Below are positions 44,310 to 55,374 of a stretch of 64,000 nucleotides of DNA, in pieces. The stretch's first letter is position 1; every line of letters starts with the position of its first letter. This DNA comes from Epiperipatus broadwayi (lineage: Eukaryota; Onychophora; Udeonychophora; Euonychophora; Peripatidae). The notes beneath the pieces are model-generated. The model searched no databases. It was not told where the DNA came from and saw only the letters and a program-made list of their open reading frames with translations. The stretch is from positions 4,649,845-4,713,844 of the forward strand of contig JAQFVV010000027.1 of assembly GCA_028023455.1 (NCBI GenBank), in the 5' to 3' direction. The position numbers and the translations under genes were made by a program.

Positions 44310-46250
44310 AAAAATGTTTTGTATATGTACTTTATAATCAATCGTCTTAATATATAAGTATATGAGGATAAAAACTGCTGACTTTAAAGAATCTACTAAC
44401 ACGAAATGTAAATCCTACAACCAAACACCAAGGAGTTTTTTTTTAAATCACGAGAATTAATTTATCCTATCGATAGTTTAATACAAATTATGAAATATAT
44501 ACGTGTGTGCTTGTGATCCTTTATGAATTTAATAGCTTAATTCCACATTTCAAATATAAAACTGCAGACATTGGAGGAAAAAAAACTATTGCAAATGCTC
44601 CCAAGATGCATTTTGACCACTCAAGACTTCTCAGTTGGAACAAGCCCACATATTCTTCCACATGCAAGACACACACTTCTTTTGTATTTATTGGTAAACA
44701 TTACACAATTTTATGAGTACCTATTATTCGACAAATATTTTATTTACAATGATCTCCTCTCAGTCCCAACATAAATGGCTATTAATCATTTTTATTAGGT
44801 TGAAATTTACATTTCACAGGCAGTTGTTTTAGGAGTAATGATTTCAACTAAAATTATTATTATATAGCTTGCCAAATTTACTGAATGAAAATAAGACCTG
44901 GCTTCCTTATGACTATAACACAAGAAAAAACTTTATTTAAGAATACCTTATTAGAATAGATATTCCCATTCGGAATTCTCCAGGTACTCCTATAATAGCA
45001 CATTTTTATTGGATTATATGAAAATAGATACACAGATGAGTTATAATCATGCTGTAGAGGAAATTTAAAAAAGCTTCTTAACATAATCAAATAAATAATG
45101 ATAGGAGCAACTTCAGTATACGTTAATTATTTGTTTTACAGTTTGGTTGTAAAATCATTACATACAAGCTTTTATTTTTTTTTATTCTTTGTATTTCAGC
45201 TGTTTTTTTTATATTTTTTCTCTAGATATTGTACTAACCATGCTTGTTTAGAAGCCACTGCTAATAAATAATACTAATGATCACTAAGAGACATTCATGA
45301 TAATATAGTTCAATTTTTCTTCTTAACTATTCTATATTAAGTCAGCCAAATGGTAGAAATATAAATTATGTTAAAGAATTTTGAAGCGTTTTGTAGATGT
45401 ATTCATAAAATAGCTTTTCCACCACTAATATCACTAGAAAAACATGCACTTTTACTTCTTTTTTTTTTTACATTGTGAAATGATTATATAAATAATATGT
45501 CCCTTAAATATTTTGCACACATATTTGCTAAAAGTGAGTTGACATTACCATTTACTAACTAAGTTGATTTTAATTTAACTATTTGTGTACAGAAAATATT
45601 AACTATTGAATTACATTATTTATTACTATATAAGTTGGCTTTTTTTTTAAATTCAATGTTTACTAAGTGTTCTAAGTTGACGTTAAATTTACTATTTGTA
45701 TTCTGAAGACACTAACCACTGAGCCCATGTACATCTATTATTATATATTGTCTTTATGCTCTATAAGAAAAAGTTTTTACAATGAACTGCCTTTATACAC
45801 ACACACACACTTCTAAAGACAGCAAATGGAGTAGTGAAGGAGTTTATAGTATACTTAACAGATTAGTTGTTTTTGTTTTAATTTTTAATTATATTCTAAA
45901 ATTGTTAATTATATATATGCATGCTTGTACGTATAAGTATGTATATAAACAAAACGGCTGATAAAGCAGGTTAAATAATTTCATAAGTTTTTGGATAAGA
46001 AGAAACATCTAGAACTTATTTATTAGATGTGATATTCACACTTAAAATCTAATGTATCGTCTTACTCGAAATTCTATATATATTTACTTTGTAAGAAGAT
46101 TATAGATGCTTCATGAAAAGTGTATAATAGAATTACTAGACTTTTTTAAAAAAAACACACAAAAGTAAGTGTAACTGTTTTATATTATTTTTAAATTGTG
46201 TTTACTTACGTTATTTTTCCTAAGTCCGATTATTTTATTTTGTTCCCATT
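44310..46250. other. intergenic DNA downstream of twist
   Basis: No gene or interspersed repeat is recognised. A weak direct repeat (AAGTTGA, ATTTACTA, TATTAACTA) spans 45530-45770. (CA)n at 45796-45811. The Twist 3' UTR must start here, reading leftward, but its end is not identifiable. Confidence 0.4.
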
Positions 46251-46257
46251 TAACCGG

Positions 46258-46683
46258 CTAATGACCCGACCAGGCGCCTTCCATCCTCCATACGGAGAAC
46301 GCATAACTAAGTCGTTCGTGAGCTACGTAACTACAGCTGCTGGCCAGTTTGTTGTCGTGTTCGTCGCTTCGAAGTACTTGGTATAAGAAATCAATATATC
46401 GAGAAGCTAATTTAAGAGTTTGTATTTTGCTTAATTTATCTGAAGGCAAAGTAGGTATAATTTTACGTAAAGCGGCAAAGGCTTCGTTTAGCGATTGCGT
46501 CCGTTGCCTTTCCCGCACATTGGCCAGAACCCGTTGATTTTGAACATCCTCGTAGTTTTGAGGTATACTTTTCCTCCGAATTTTGCCTTGAATTGAAGAA
46601 CCCGTTGAAAATGTTTCACGTTTACTGTACCGTCTTTTTCTCTGTAAACGTTTCTCATCCGAATCCATCTGCTCCGGAATCAT
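46258..46683 (-). CDS. twist: Twist-family bHLH transcription factor
   Basis: A 141-residue nuclear DNA-binding protein that dimerises and binds E-boxes. In bilaterians Twist controls mesoderm specification, muscle and cell migration. Residues 11-22 form a basic, NLS-like stretch ([12 protein letters not shown]). Basic region about 51-62 ([12 protein letters not shown]), helix 1 about 63-77, loop about 78-84 and helix 2 about 85-103 are almost identical to other Twist proteins. The WR/Twist box with [18 protein letters not shown] occupies about 118-136. The first ATG is in fair context (G at -3). A second ATG five codons in would give a nearly identical protein. The N-terminus is short compared with many Twist proteins, and the C-terminus ends WSGH. 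No intron is needed for a complete bHLH and Twist box. Confidence 0.96.
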   Translation of the reverse strand: MIPEQMDSDEKRLQRKRRYSKRETFSTGSSIQGKIRRKSIPQNYEDVQNQRVLANVRERQRTQSLNEAFAALRKIIPTLPSDKLSKIQTLKLASRYIDFLYQVLRSDEHDNKLASSCSYVAHERLSYAFSVWRMEGAWSGH

Positions 46684-46870
46684 CTCGAGTGGAGAATTTT
46701 GAGTGGAGGAAATATTGGACGGGTGCTCTTGGAGAGCCAGGGTGAATGATTAAATATAATCCGTTATATCAAAAAAAAGAAACACGCACACACAAAACTC
46801 TTAATAAATTCTACAGCTCTAACCAGTTCTACAAGCTCCAACTCCCAAATGTAATGACTTTTTAGGACTG
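46684..46870 (-). other. probable twist 5' UTR
   Basis: About 185 bases lie between the start codon and the position ~28 bp downstream of the TATA box. It is less AT-rich than surrounding DNA. The start site is inferred from TATA spacing only. Confidence 0.45.
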
Positions 46871-46894
46871 CCACAATTCACAAAATTGGGCTAA

Positions 46895-46901
46895 ATTTAT
46901 A
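46895..46901 (-). promoter_or_regulatory. TATA box of the twist promoter
   Basis: TATAAAT on the minus strand, about 212 bp upstream of the Twist ATG, predicting initiation near 46868. It sits beside CRE-like and GC-box motifs, which makes it a believable core promoter. Confidence 0.5.
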
Positions 46902-46919
46902 CGTCAATCATAGCGTCAT

Positions 46920-46975
46920 AGCGTGATGTCACACCCTCAACTGGGATTCGGTTACGCGTTTTAAGGCGGGGTTTA
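46920..46975 (-). promoter_or_regulatory. upstream promoter motifs of twist (CRE-like, GC box)
   Basis: TGATGTCA (46924-46931) is one base from a CRE/ATF site. GGCGGGG (46965-46971) is an Sp1/KLF-type GC box. Both lie within 75 bp of the TATA box, in the most CpG-rich part of the window. Factor identity is inferred from motif alone. Confidence 0.4.
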
Positions 46976-46979
46976 GCTT

Positions 46980-48140
46980 CATCAATGACTAAGGTTCTGA
47001 TTTCTTGTTATCACAGCACAGAATCTGGGCGTAAATCAATCCAACAACGAACAGTGCATCCATCATTTTCAACCTGCAATTACGAATGGACTGGTTATGA
47101 AAAGTTAAAATATTCCGACTATCATGTAAGCCGTAAAATCTAAACAACCATTGGCTTGGGTTTGTTAATTATCTAAATTACGATGATTGACTGACTTGTA
47201 CTTCCATGTGTTAAAATGTTCAGGAGTTCTGAACACTTACTGTTATCCACGGCGATTAAAACGTTCTCATTAAGAGAAAAGAACTTAGCGCGGAGTTGCC
47301 TCCTAGATAGGGTTTATATTTAAAAAAAAAAAAAAAAAGAAAACGAAATTCGAGACAAGGATTTTTTTTTTTTTTTTACTCGGTTGTGTTATTTTATTTA
47401 AAAAAAAAAAAAACTCGGACATAAATCTTTTTAAGAAATGATTTATGACATGAGAAAGATTTTTGAAACTAAGACAATTTATTATATTTTGAACTAAAAC
47501 AAACGTTTAAACAGAGTCGAGCAAATAAAAAGTTACGAAAATATTAGGTTTAATTTTGATTAGTAATGATTTGAATGCAAATTTGGTTCACTGTTTGTAA
47601 ATTAAGTTATTTTTTTTTATTTAAATTTCTACTTCGTCATTTTACTAAAAGTAGGCGCTGGCTTTGACGTGAACTAGTAACATTTCAGACCCTACATCCG
47701 GCATCCATTATCCTTTTATCCATTACAGTAGTAATGATATATTAACATTTCTATATTATAGGGCGTCTTAACACTACAGATACTTCTATTTAATTAAAAA
47801 GTGTAACTAAACAGACGAAAATAAAACATTATAAACAATTTAAGAATAGATTGCTTTATGAAAAAATATGTAGTAATATTGTATGTAATTAATTGAAATA
47901 TAAGCGGTCTTTATACTACTACTCAGAAAAATATGAATTACATATCAAATAGCTTATGTTGAAAGATAAAGTACTTTTTTAAAATCGTATGTGGGGGAAG
48001 GGTGCAGTTTTAAGCACTTCCACAGTTCCGTTCTGGCTTATATCGTATAGAATTTTTGAGCAATATTGTAATGACCAATTCAGTAGCCATAAGTCATATT
48101 TTATTTTAATTATAATAAATTATTAATTTTAGCAATAATA
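46980..48140. other. twist upstream region, no repeats
   Basis: Unique-looking sequence with two poly-A runs (47322-47338, 47400-47413) and a poly-T run (47361-47377). It may hold regulatory elements; none can be named. Confidence 0.4.
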
Positions 48141-48189
48141 TTTTTTTAATAAAATTTCAATTCGTATTAACTATCGAGTGGTTTATTGT

Positions 48190-48305
48190 CGGAAGTTCAT
48201 AAGAAGCTCGAACATCGGAAATGGGAGGTATAATCCGCAGTCCCCAGAATTCGAACTCAGTTGGATTTTAATCACAATCTGTCATTTCACCATTATAACA
48301 CGTCA
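48190..48305 (-). repeat. tRNA-like relic (SINE head or tRNA pseudogene)
   Basis: On the minus strand, GTTATAATGGTGAAATGACA resembles a D arm. GATT-GTGATTAA-AATC resembles an anticodon arm, and GAGTTCGAATTCTGG carries a B-box-like TTCGAAT. Acceptor and T stems do not close well, so a functional tRNA is unlikely. Confidence 0.3.
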
Positions 48306-48309
48306 TTCA

Positions 48310-48840
48310 AGGCAATATGCATGAATAGTAATTACTAATGAATGTAAAAATATGCATTTACTGCATTTACTACTCATGCATCCATTCATAACAAAACACC
48401 CCCATGACAGACTGCATACATTCGGATAATCTTAATAAATGAAAAAACTATCAATACTAATGACATTTTTAAAAACTGTTATTTCCTTCCAATAATAGAG
48501 ACAGTGTATTGATATGTATAATAAGTTTGGGAGTGAAAAAAAAACGCATCTTAAAAGTAATGCGTAAGAGATAGTGTTGTAATTCATACCCGAAAATTGT
48601 TAATATTTTATGTAAGTGAAATAAAAATATTTAAGAAATAAAAATCAAAACTAATTAATACCTGTATCACCACTATAATATAATTAATTATACATCCGCA
48701 CACAGTAACACGAAGAACAAAAATTAACAAACAATAAAATAATATTTTTTTAAATGTTATTTTATAAAACGTAAGCAGTTAATAAATTATTAAATAAATA
48801 TAAGATTCGTAAATATATATTCAAAATATGTTGTATTTTT
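48310..48840. other. intergenic DNA
   Basis: AT-rich; nothing recognised. Confidence 0.5.
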
Positions 48841-48844
48841 ATAT

Positions 48845-49015
48845 TGTTGGATTATATCCATAATCTAATATGTGTATTGAATGTCTTTAGAAAAAATTAA
48901 CTTTATTTAAATATTCCAAATACATTCAACTGTTAGTAATAGCACATCAAACAGGTTAGTATGTGCATAACGTTTCGAGAGGTATTATTCTCCCCTCTTG
49001 ATTTTGAAGAATTTT
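48845..49015 (-). mobile_element. family B element, single terminal arm
   Basis: Follows the outer arm of family B (GTTGGATTATATCCATAATC, then ACATTCAACTGTTAGTAATA) up to the hammerhead region, where it stops. It keeps CGAAACGTT and a stem II (GAGGGG/CCTCTC) on the minus strand but has lost CTGAAGA. This helps reconstruct the ancestral core. Confidence 0.7.
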
Positions 49016-49097
49016 AAAAAGAAAAGTTTTCTGCAGATGAATTAAAGGAAACCATCCCTAAACACGTTAATCACGTTATATATATATATATTATAAA

Positions 49098-49245
49098 ATG
49101 AGGGTGCTAATAGCTCTTAACAAGCTTTTCTAAATATCCCTATCCTCAGACCGACTGTGTCAGTGAGGCGCTAGGATATTCAGGCATTAGATTTAAAAAT
49201 ACCAGGTCAAGCATTAGCATTTATCTAATAGTTAACAATTAAGTA
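49098..49245. mobile_element. family D arm relic
   Basis: GTGCTAATAGCTCTTAACAA, CCTCAGACCGACTGTGTCAG and GCTAGGATATTCAGGCATTA match the family D arm at 23485-23640. The hammerhead core is destroyed. Confidence 0.6.
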
Positions 49246-49499
49246 GAAAATATGAAATTTTCAGACATCCATATGTCTTCAAATCCAGCTATCTAACTTA
49301 AATAGACATATGGGACTGAACTAAGTTTAGATACACCATATATTAATAGCTTTAGCAATATAAAACCACCAAAGCCACAAAAGCAAAATAATAATTGCGA
49401 GGAAATCCAGTCATACATCAAGTGTACTACAAATCGTATATAAAGTATTTATAATAAATTCTCTGCCTGAAAATGGATGAAGTAATTAGGCAAAAGAAT

Positions 49500-49860
49500 G
49501 GTAGTCTGTGATAATTTCCCCTTTAACACATTTCACTTTATGATCTCAACTTTAAGTCTACATCATAAATATTAATGCCCTCCAAGCCATTACGCTGCAT
49601 AGCACTCTCAAATTTATCTCTCCAATAATCTTTACTCTTTCATAAGCATTTTTTAAATATACTACTATTATTATTTTTTATAGTATCTCAACTGAGAAGC
49701 AATTATTACATTATTTTGTATCTTCAACCCTGAACAAAATTCATTCTTAATCCATTTTCTCTCCCCCTAAGCCTTTACTTTCTACCCTTAATTCATTTTC
49801 TCTCCTTCTAAGACATTACTTTTTACCCTCCAAGCTCTAACTTGTGTGTACCAAAATAAT
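49500..49860 (-). other. pyrimidine-rich block, possible antisense LINE piece
   Basis: Strong T/C bias on the plus strand. The minus strand reads a lysine/glutamate-rich, stop-interrupted sequence (for example DYWRDKFESAMQRNG). Similar blocks at 50330-50650, 51060-51250, 53380-53640 and 54340-54700 alternate with hammerhead palindromes. They may be pieces of one old LINE split by insertions. No diagnostic motif was found. Confidence 0.25.
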
Positions 49861-49929
49861 TTATATTCTTTGAAAAATATGCTTCTGTCTACAAGTTTTT
49901 AATGAGAGCATTTTACTTATATATATATA

Positions 49930-50298
49930 TATATTGCACGATTTCCATCATTTAGAATTAATTGTAAATGTGTTTAGAAAAATTCAATTTTTTTTAAAAA
50001 TTACAAATACATTCAGTTATTCGTAATAGCACACAGATTAGTGTATAATACAACTTTCCAGTTGTATTTTTCTCTTCTCTTCTTCAGGTGTTTTTAGTCT
50101 TATCTATGACAGCACGGGAATCAAACCTAGACCGTTAGATTCGTGAATACTGAATTTAAGGTGGTATTCTGACCAACTAGTCTAGTTGCTATTACTGACA
50201 GTAGAATGTATTTGGGCATTTTAAATAAACTTTGAATTTTACTAAAGACATTATCAATTAATTCTAGACATGGAAATAATCCAACTTATAATTGAAAA
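49930..50298. mobile_element. family B palindromic element, degraded
   Basis: Terminal copies at 49936 on and ending ATGGAAATAATCCAAC (about 50269-50284) enclose the family B layout. On the minus strand there is a B box GGTTTGATTCCC (50116-50127) and an A-box-like CTAGACTAGTTGGTCAGA (50177-50194). The hammerhead of the left arm keeps CTGAAGA (50090-50096) and GAAA (50055-50058), but its stem II no longer pairs. Confidence 0.7.
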
Positions 50299-50309
50299 TT
50301 ATTGATATT

Positions 50310-51375
50310 ATCTTTTTTGGTCTAAAGCTGCTTACTAACTTAAAATTCTTTTCTTTTTATAGAGTAACCGTATTCTCATAACTTTCTATTTCTTTGTAAT
50401 CTTACTATGTATAATTTTATTGAAACCCTTTTCTTAAACCAGCTTTAGTACTAAGAAACTGTTTCTAGCTTTTGGTTTCTTATTTTAAATCTGTCTATTG
50501 CTTTATTCAATTCAGAATCTATCATTCTATTCCCCTTCTCATATTCTTATCAATATTGATTCACTTTCCACTTTCTACCACGAACATTGACTTCAAACTT
50601 TTTGAGTATATTTCAATTTTTTTTTATTCTCACATTCTTTTTACTTTGTATTGATAATTATTCTTATATATATATTACATGTGTATATATATGATATTGG
50701 TATTGTTTAAGTACTGGCTGCATTCATCTACTTATATTATCTACCTATCTAGCCTTGGGTATTATTAGTTTTATTATCTAATTAATATATAGTTTGAGTG
50801 CAGTTTGAAAATTATAATTGACTATTTGTTAGTCTGCTTTCAGAAAAGATTGTATTTACTCGTTTAATGAAGTTAATTTAAACTTCATTGAATTAATAAT
50901 TTAATTCTCTATAGTCAGGTTGAATCTTTAGTGTCTATATAAAAATATTATACTATAGATAACGGTGGATTTCCATCTTTATTGTGTATTGTCTTGACAA
51001 AATTTTTGGATTGTTGATTGTTATTGATACTGATATTGTTCAAGTGTTGACTGCATTCATGTATTTATATATCCTAATCATATCCAGTTTTCTTCATATC
51101 TTTGTGTTTTTTTACAATCGTCATTCTTTAATTAACTTTTTTTAATTAATTTATCTCATTTCCATTTTAACTCTACTGTAGCTAAAAAAACATCCTTAAA
51201 TAATTTTCCTATATAATCTTTATCTCATTTCCCAATTATTTTTAAGAGAAACTAATAAAATATCGCATGACTTATCATATGACTTCCGCTTACATATTGC
51301 TATTACAGTAACATATTTTCTTGTCCTCTTTATGCCATTTATTGTCAACTTTAATGATTATTACTAGATAGCATA
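50310..51375. other. unassigned DNA with repeat relics
   Basis: Contains pyrimidine-biased blocks (50330-50650, 51060-51250) and two relics of the 13030-type repeat (50683-50730 and 50965-51060, both with GATATTG-TT-AAGT-TGACTGCATTCAT). No gene is seen. Confidence 0.4.
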
Positions 51376-51379
51376 TAGC

Positions 51380-51895
51380 AGCGCCTAAGAAATACCTATA
51401 CTGTGCTTTCCTACCCAAAATCCCCAGACTAATATCAAGTTAATCACTTTCATCAGTAAAGAACTTTGGATCGTGAAACAATGCACCTAGACTTCAGGAT
51501 ATAATGCACCTTCCTTTCAGTTATGATCATTTCCCTCTACGTCATATCATCAAGGTATCAACACAAATTGGAAAAATATATAAATGCTTTCAATCTAAGC
51601 CAATTTTCTTGGACAATTATACATAGTATACAAGCAAGTTGGCTTAGATTGAAAACATTTATATGTTTTCATTTTGGGTTGATAGCCTTATGGTATAACA
51701 TAGAGGTAAATAATAGTATCTGGAAGGAAATTGCATTAGATCATAAAGGTCCAGTTGTACTCTGAAGATACAAATTTCCTCACTGATGAAAATCATGAGC
51801 TTGAAACTAGTTTGGGGGTTGGAGACAAAAAGCATAGGATATGGGCTTGTTAAGTTCTATTTTTCTGGTATCTTTTATTGCTTACTAAGGATTAC
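51380..51895. mobile_element. family C palindromic hammerhead element, long form
   Basis: Inverted arms around a centre at about 51615. The inner part CAATCTAAGCCAA / TTGGCTTAGATTG is perfect and outer parts are diverged. Each arm carries the CCCCAGACTA...TCATCAGT hammerhead block in opposite orientation. The left copy (51424-51460, minus) has lost GAAA; the right copy is better. Confidence 0.7.
51776..51822 (+). ncRNA. hammerhead ribozyme, family C, weak stem II
   Basis: CTGATGA (51783-51789), GAAA (51803-51806), stem III ACT/AGT, T, TGGGGG pairing with TCCTCA. The core is intact but stem II (AAATCATGAGCTT) hardly pairs, so activity is doubtful. Confidence 0.5.
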
Positions 51896-52149
51896 AGTAA
51901 AGGGAAGGTGAAAAATTATGCTATGGTTTTTAATAGTTTTATACTTTTTATATACCTTTTTTTTGCACTTTTTAAAATATATTAACTCTTTTTTCTGCTT
52001 TTTTTATTAACATTAAATAAACATTTATTTGAACCTTATTTATCTCATCGTCCACTCTTTGAATTTATAAACATATGATTTAAATCCCCTTTTTAAAAAT
52101 ATCATCAACACATTATTTTTTTCATTATGATTGTGCCACTTAGTGTTAA

Positions 52150-52410
52150 CTTTAGTCATCACTAGATACCAGATGGTAATGCTAAATCATGTACAGTGCT
52201 GTCTTATCCAATATCCCCAGACTAGTTTCTAGCTTATGGTTTTCATCAGTGAAACACTTTAGATGTGGAAGTAGTACAACTGAATCTTTTTGGATTTAAT
52301 GGATCTTTCTTTTAGCAGCCATCTTTATTTCTTTGCTTTACTATCAAGATATTAACCCAAATTGACAAATGTATTAATATTTTCAATCTAAACCAAGTTG
52401 TTTGTATAAT
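52150..52410. mobile_element. family C element, left arm
   Basis: Matches the left half of the family C long form from ACCAGATGGTAATGCT through the hammerhead block to CAATCTAAACCAA (the inner arm). The right half is missing; an RTE fragment follows at 52446. Confidence 0.65.
52211..52256 (-). ncRNA. hammerhead ribozyme, family C
   Basis: Minus strand: CTGATGA (52243-52249), GAAA (52226-52229), stem III ACT/AGT, C, TGGGGA. The core is intact. Stem II (AACCATAAGCTA) is weakened and stem I relies on G-T pairs. Confidence 0.55.
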
Positions 52411-52445
52411 TATAGAAATTCTGAAATCTGTTTAGTATCTATATA

Positions 52446-52866
52446 TTATGGTGTACTTATGGCTCTGAGACTTGGACACTTAATAGAAGAGCAAAGAGAC
52501 TTCAAACCACTCAAAGATATGGAGAGATGTATGTTGGAAGTAACAAGAAGAGATCGAAAACGCAATGCATGAGTAAGAGAACAAACAGGTGTTACTGACC
52601 TCATTGAAAAAATTAAAAGATTGAAGTGGAGTTGGGCTGAACATATAGCTAGAAGAGATGATAATAGATGGACAAGTAAAATTTTAAACCAGATTCCAAG
52701 AGATTATAAAAGACCCAGAAAGCGACCTCATGTGAAATGGATGGATGAAATAAAAAAGTGTGCAGGAGTGATGTGGAGAAGAGAAGCTAAAGATAGGAGA
52801 AGATGGATTAAACTTGGAACCTTCATCCTGCAATGGATTGATAATAGTTGATGATGATGATGATGA
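52446..52866 (+). mobile_element. RTE retrotransposon 3' fragment
   Basis: Matches 61055-61474: CTTATGGCTCTGAGACTTGG through the C-terminal tail (a 76-codon open piece at 52621-52851 with RDDNRW, RKRPHVKWMDEI, DRRRWIKLG, LQWIDN) to the ATGATGATGATGATG 3' tail. It is one of the youngest fragments by identity, truncated at the 5' side. Confidence 0.9.
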
Positions 52867-52984
52867 CTCAGTTTTTTAATAACTATAAGCATTTGTATTT
52901 TTTTGACCAGGATTGATATAAAACTGATAAGACATCACATGACCCCCATCTCACATTTCACAAGGTAGTTCAGCTGAAAAATAT

Positions 52985-53262
52985 TTTTCTGACCACGATT
53001 ATGACACCTGGTGTATGATTTAGTAATCAATAAATGCCAAAGCATAGTACTTAATAAATTCCTGTTAAGTGCTGATCTAAAAAATATCCCAGACTAGTTT
53101 CTATCTCATAGCTTTCTGATACCAGATCCAAACTCCTCACTGATAAAAGCTATAGGCTAGAAACTAGTTTGGGATCATGGATAGGACATTCTGAATAGGA
53201 ATTTAGTAAGCATCTATTGATTACTAAGGCTTACATTACATAACATTATTATGATGAGAAAG
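52985..53262. mobile_element. family C palindromic element, degraded
   Basis: Two inverted hammerhead blocks (53088-53125 minus, 53133-53172 plus) lie only ~20 bp apart. The plus copy has CTGATAA instead of CTGATGA; the minus copy has also lost the core. GATTACTAAGGCTTACATTA near the right end belongs to the family terminus. Confidence 0.65.
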
Positions 53263-53379
53263 AAGGGTTTTTTGGGTGAATTGTATTATGTGTGCATTAC
53301 ATTGGATGTCATGTAATGTTTCTACCATAAGTATTCTTTATATAATTTTAACGCTTCTAATTCTATCAATATAAAATTA

Positions 53380-53640
53380 TGCTTATTATTAGACCCTTAA
53401 TTATTTTCACTAAAAACTTTAAATCTTTTTACCATTCAATAATTCTTCTCTAGCTACCAATTTTTAACCAACAATATATTTCAAATACTACCTTGATAAT
53501 ATAAACTTCCCATCTTTTGCAATCTGATTTTCAATTTTCATTTCACTTGATTCTCATATTCTTTTTACCCATGCACTTTCATATTTTCTACTCCATCAGT
53601 TTTGTTAATGTCAATATTTTACAGTTACCCACAGTCTATT
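53380..53640 (-). other. pyrimidine-rich block
   Basis: Similar in composition to 49500-49860; the minus strand is A/G-rich and stop-interrupted. Unassigned. Confidence 0.25.
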
Positions 53641-53644
53641 ATTA

Positions 53645-54312
53645 AACAGGCAAAACTCTCCATACAGTAGTGCCACCCTGTGCCAACCAGAGTAATCAAT
53701 GGATTCTAGAAGGCTTGTGCATAAAATTCCCATCTAGTGATCATGTGATGTTTAGTGGTACTCACAGTCTACTGTTCACATGATTACCATTTCATCCCTT
53801 GATTACTAAGGCTTATGCTGGGTGACATTTCTGCATGGAGAGTTAAAATTTCTATTGCTATTGTTTTAACAGCTTCTATAAGCTTATGAAATGGTAATCA
53901 TGTGATGAGTTGATGGCTTTATACCAATTATAACCATAGAATGCTAGTAATGGTGGTTTTAAAAAACTAATGACACCAAACTGTATAGATACTGAACTGT
54001 ATTCAGATCTATATGAATGTACAAGAAAATGAGCTTGAATTGAAACATTATTGTGTTTTAGTCTTGGGCTCATAACTTTGTAGTTAATTAAATAGGTAAA
54101 AAGTTGCTCCTCAAGGATTGCAATAAATCCTAAGATCTAGACACAGGCCTCTCAGATCCAAGGCTCATCACTGATGAATGCCACAAGCTAGAAACTAACC
54201 TGGGAATATAGGATGAAAAGACCCTAGATACAGATTTTATGCACAAACCTCCTTGCATCTGATTACTAAGGCTTGCACTAGGTGGCACTACTGCACAGAG
54301 AGTTTGCTACCA
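53645..54312. mobile_element. family C element, long form with both termini
   Basis: The left terminus GGCAAAACTCTCCATACAGT with CCAACCAGAGTAATCAATGG matches 22282 on. The inverted right terminus ends GGCACTACTGCACAGAGAGT. An extra internal inverted terminus (about 53795-53850) suggests a rearranged or composite copy. One hammerhead relic lies in the right half. Confidence 0.7.
54163..54208 (+). ncRNA. hammerhead ribozyme, family C, stem III damaged
   Basis: CTGATGA (54171-54177) and GAAA (54191-54194) are present and stem I TCATCA/TGGGAA partly pairs, but stem III has changed from ACTAGT to ACTAAC and stem II is weak. Confidence 0.4.
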
Positions 54313-54319
54313 CTTTAGT

Positions 54320-55370
54320 CTACTGTTTCACATATTTCTGAATTCCAGTAACTAAGTACATTATTTCACGCATCGATTTCTATTGCCCAATTAGTAATCT
54401 CACTCCTGTATATTTTTTTACAATATCTCATTAATATACACTCCTAAATAATAAATTCTACATCTATTTTTAGTCATCATTATATCTATTTATTTCCTTT
54501 ATTTATATTTTACAAGATATAATAATTTATCATCTCTTGAGTTTCTCTTACTATTATCTCAACTATTTGTTCATAAAAATTCTCTCTCTCTCTTTCTTTA
54601 TATTTTATCTTCTTGCATATTTGTGAATCAATTTTTACATTCTTGGTTTTGATTCTTACATTAAAACATTCTTTTGTCAGAATTAATTGAAACATTATAG
54701 TAAAGCCATGATATATGTTGGGTCAATGTACACTATTTTATTTATATGCTATCCAAAAAGAAATCCAAGCACACACACAAAAATATACATAAATGGAAAT
54801 AGAAACATCAGAAAATCATAAATTTAATAAATTTACAATATAGTAGTTATCATATTTTCATCTCAGAGCACGACTGCATGATCATATTTATATACTAACA
54901 TTTATATCAGTTACATGAAAGTATACTTTCTGATTTGCTGTTTGTATTCTTTCTGAATTCGAATGTGGCACAATGTTTTGTGTGATAAAAATTTTCTAAG
55001 TGTAAAGCTAAAAGTTTTATGGAAGATAAAAAAAGTGCTTTTCTCAAGTGATAAAATGAAGTCTGATGATTTACTAATGACAAAACAAAATTATGAAACA
55101 TTCTTGTATTGTATCAGAAAGCTTAGTTTGAAGAATTTAATTATGAATTTAAACTGGATGACAAGAAATAGAGGTAACTGTATAGATTTTGAAATATATA
55201 CAGAGTTAAAAGCTTCAAAATAATTAGAGGTCATAGCGTATTGATAAGAAGATTCTATAACTTTTTAAGAGGAGGAAAAAGTTATTGAAGAAAAAATATA
55301 TTATCCAGTGTGTGTTATCATAAAGTCTAACACTTCACTATCCATTTTATTTAAAAAATAAAGATATGTT
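54320..55370. other. unassigned AT-rich DNA
   Basis: A pyrimidine-biased block (54340-54700) is followed by AT-rich sequence. Open frames of 60-86 codons occur on both strands at 54907-55223. They overlap antisense, lack family motifs and are not called. Confidence 0.35.
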
Positions 55371-55374
55371 TCAG

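Noticed and set aside
46198-46537. Plus-strand frames opposite the Twist gene
   Set aside because: Antisense shadows of a strongly conserved minus-strand gene.
48190-48305. Functional tRNA gene
   Set aside because: B-box and anticodon-like arms are present but acceptor and T stems do not close.
54907-55223. Overlapping 64- and 86-codon frames on opposite strands
   Set aside because: No recognisable domain, AT-driven composition and mutual overlap; not supportable as genes.
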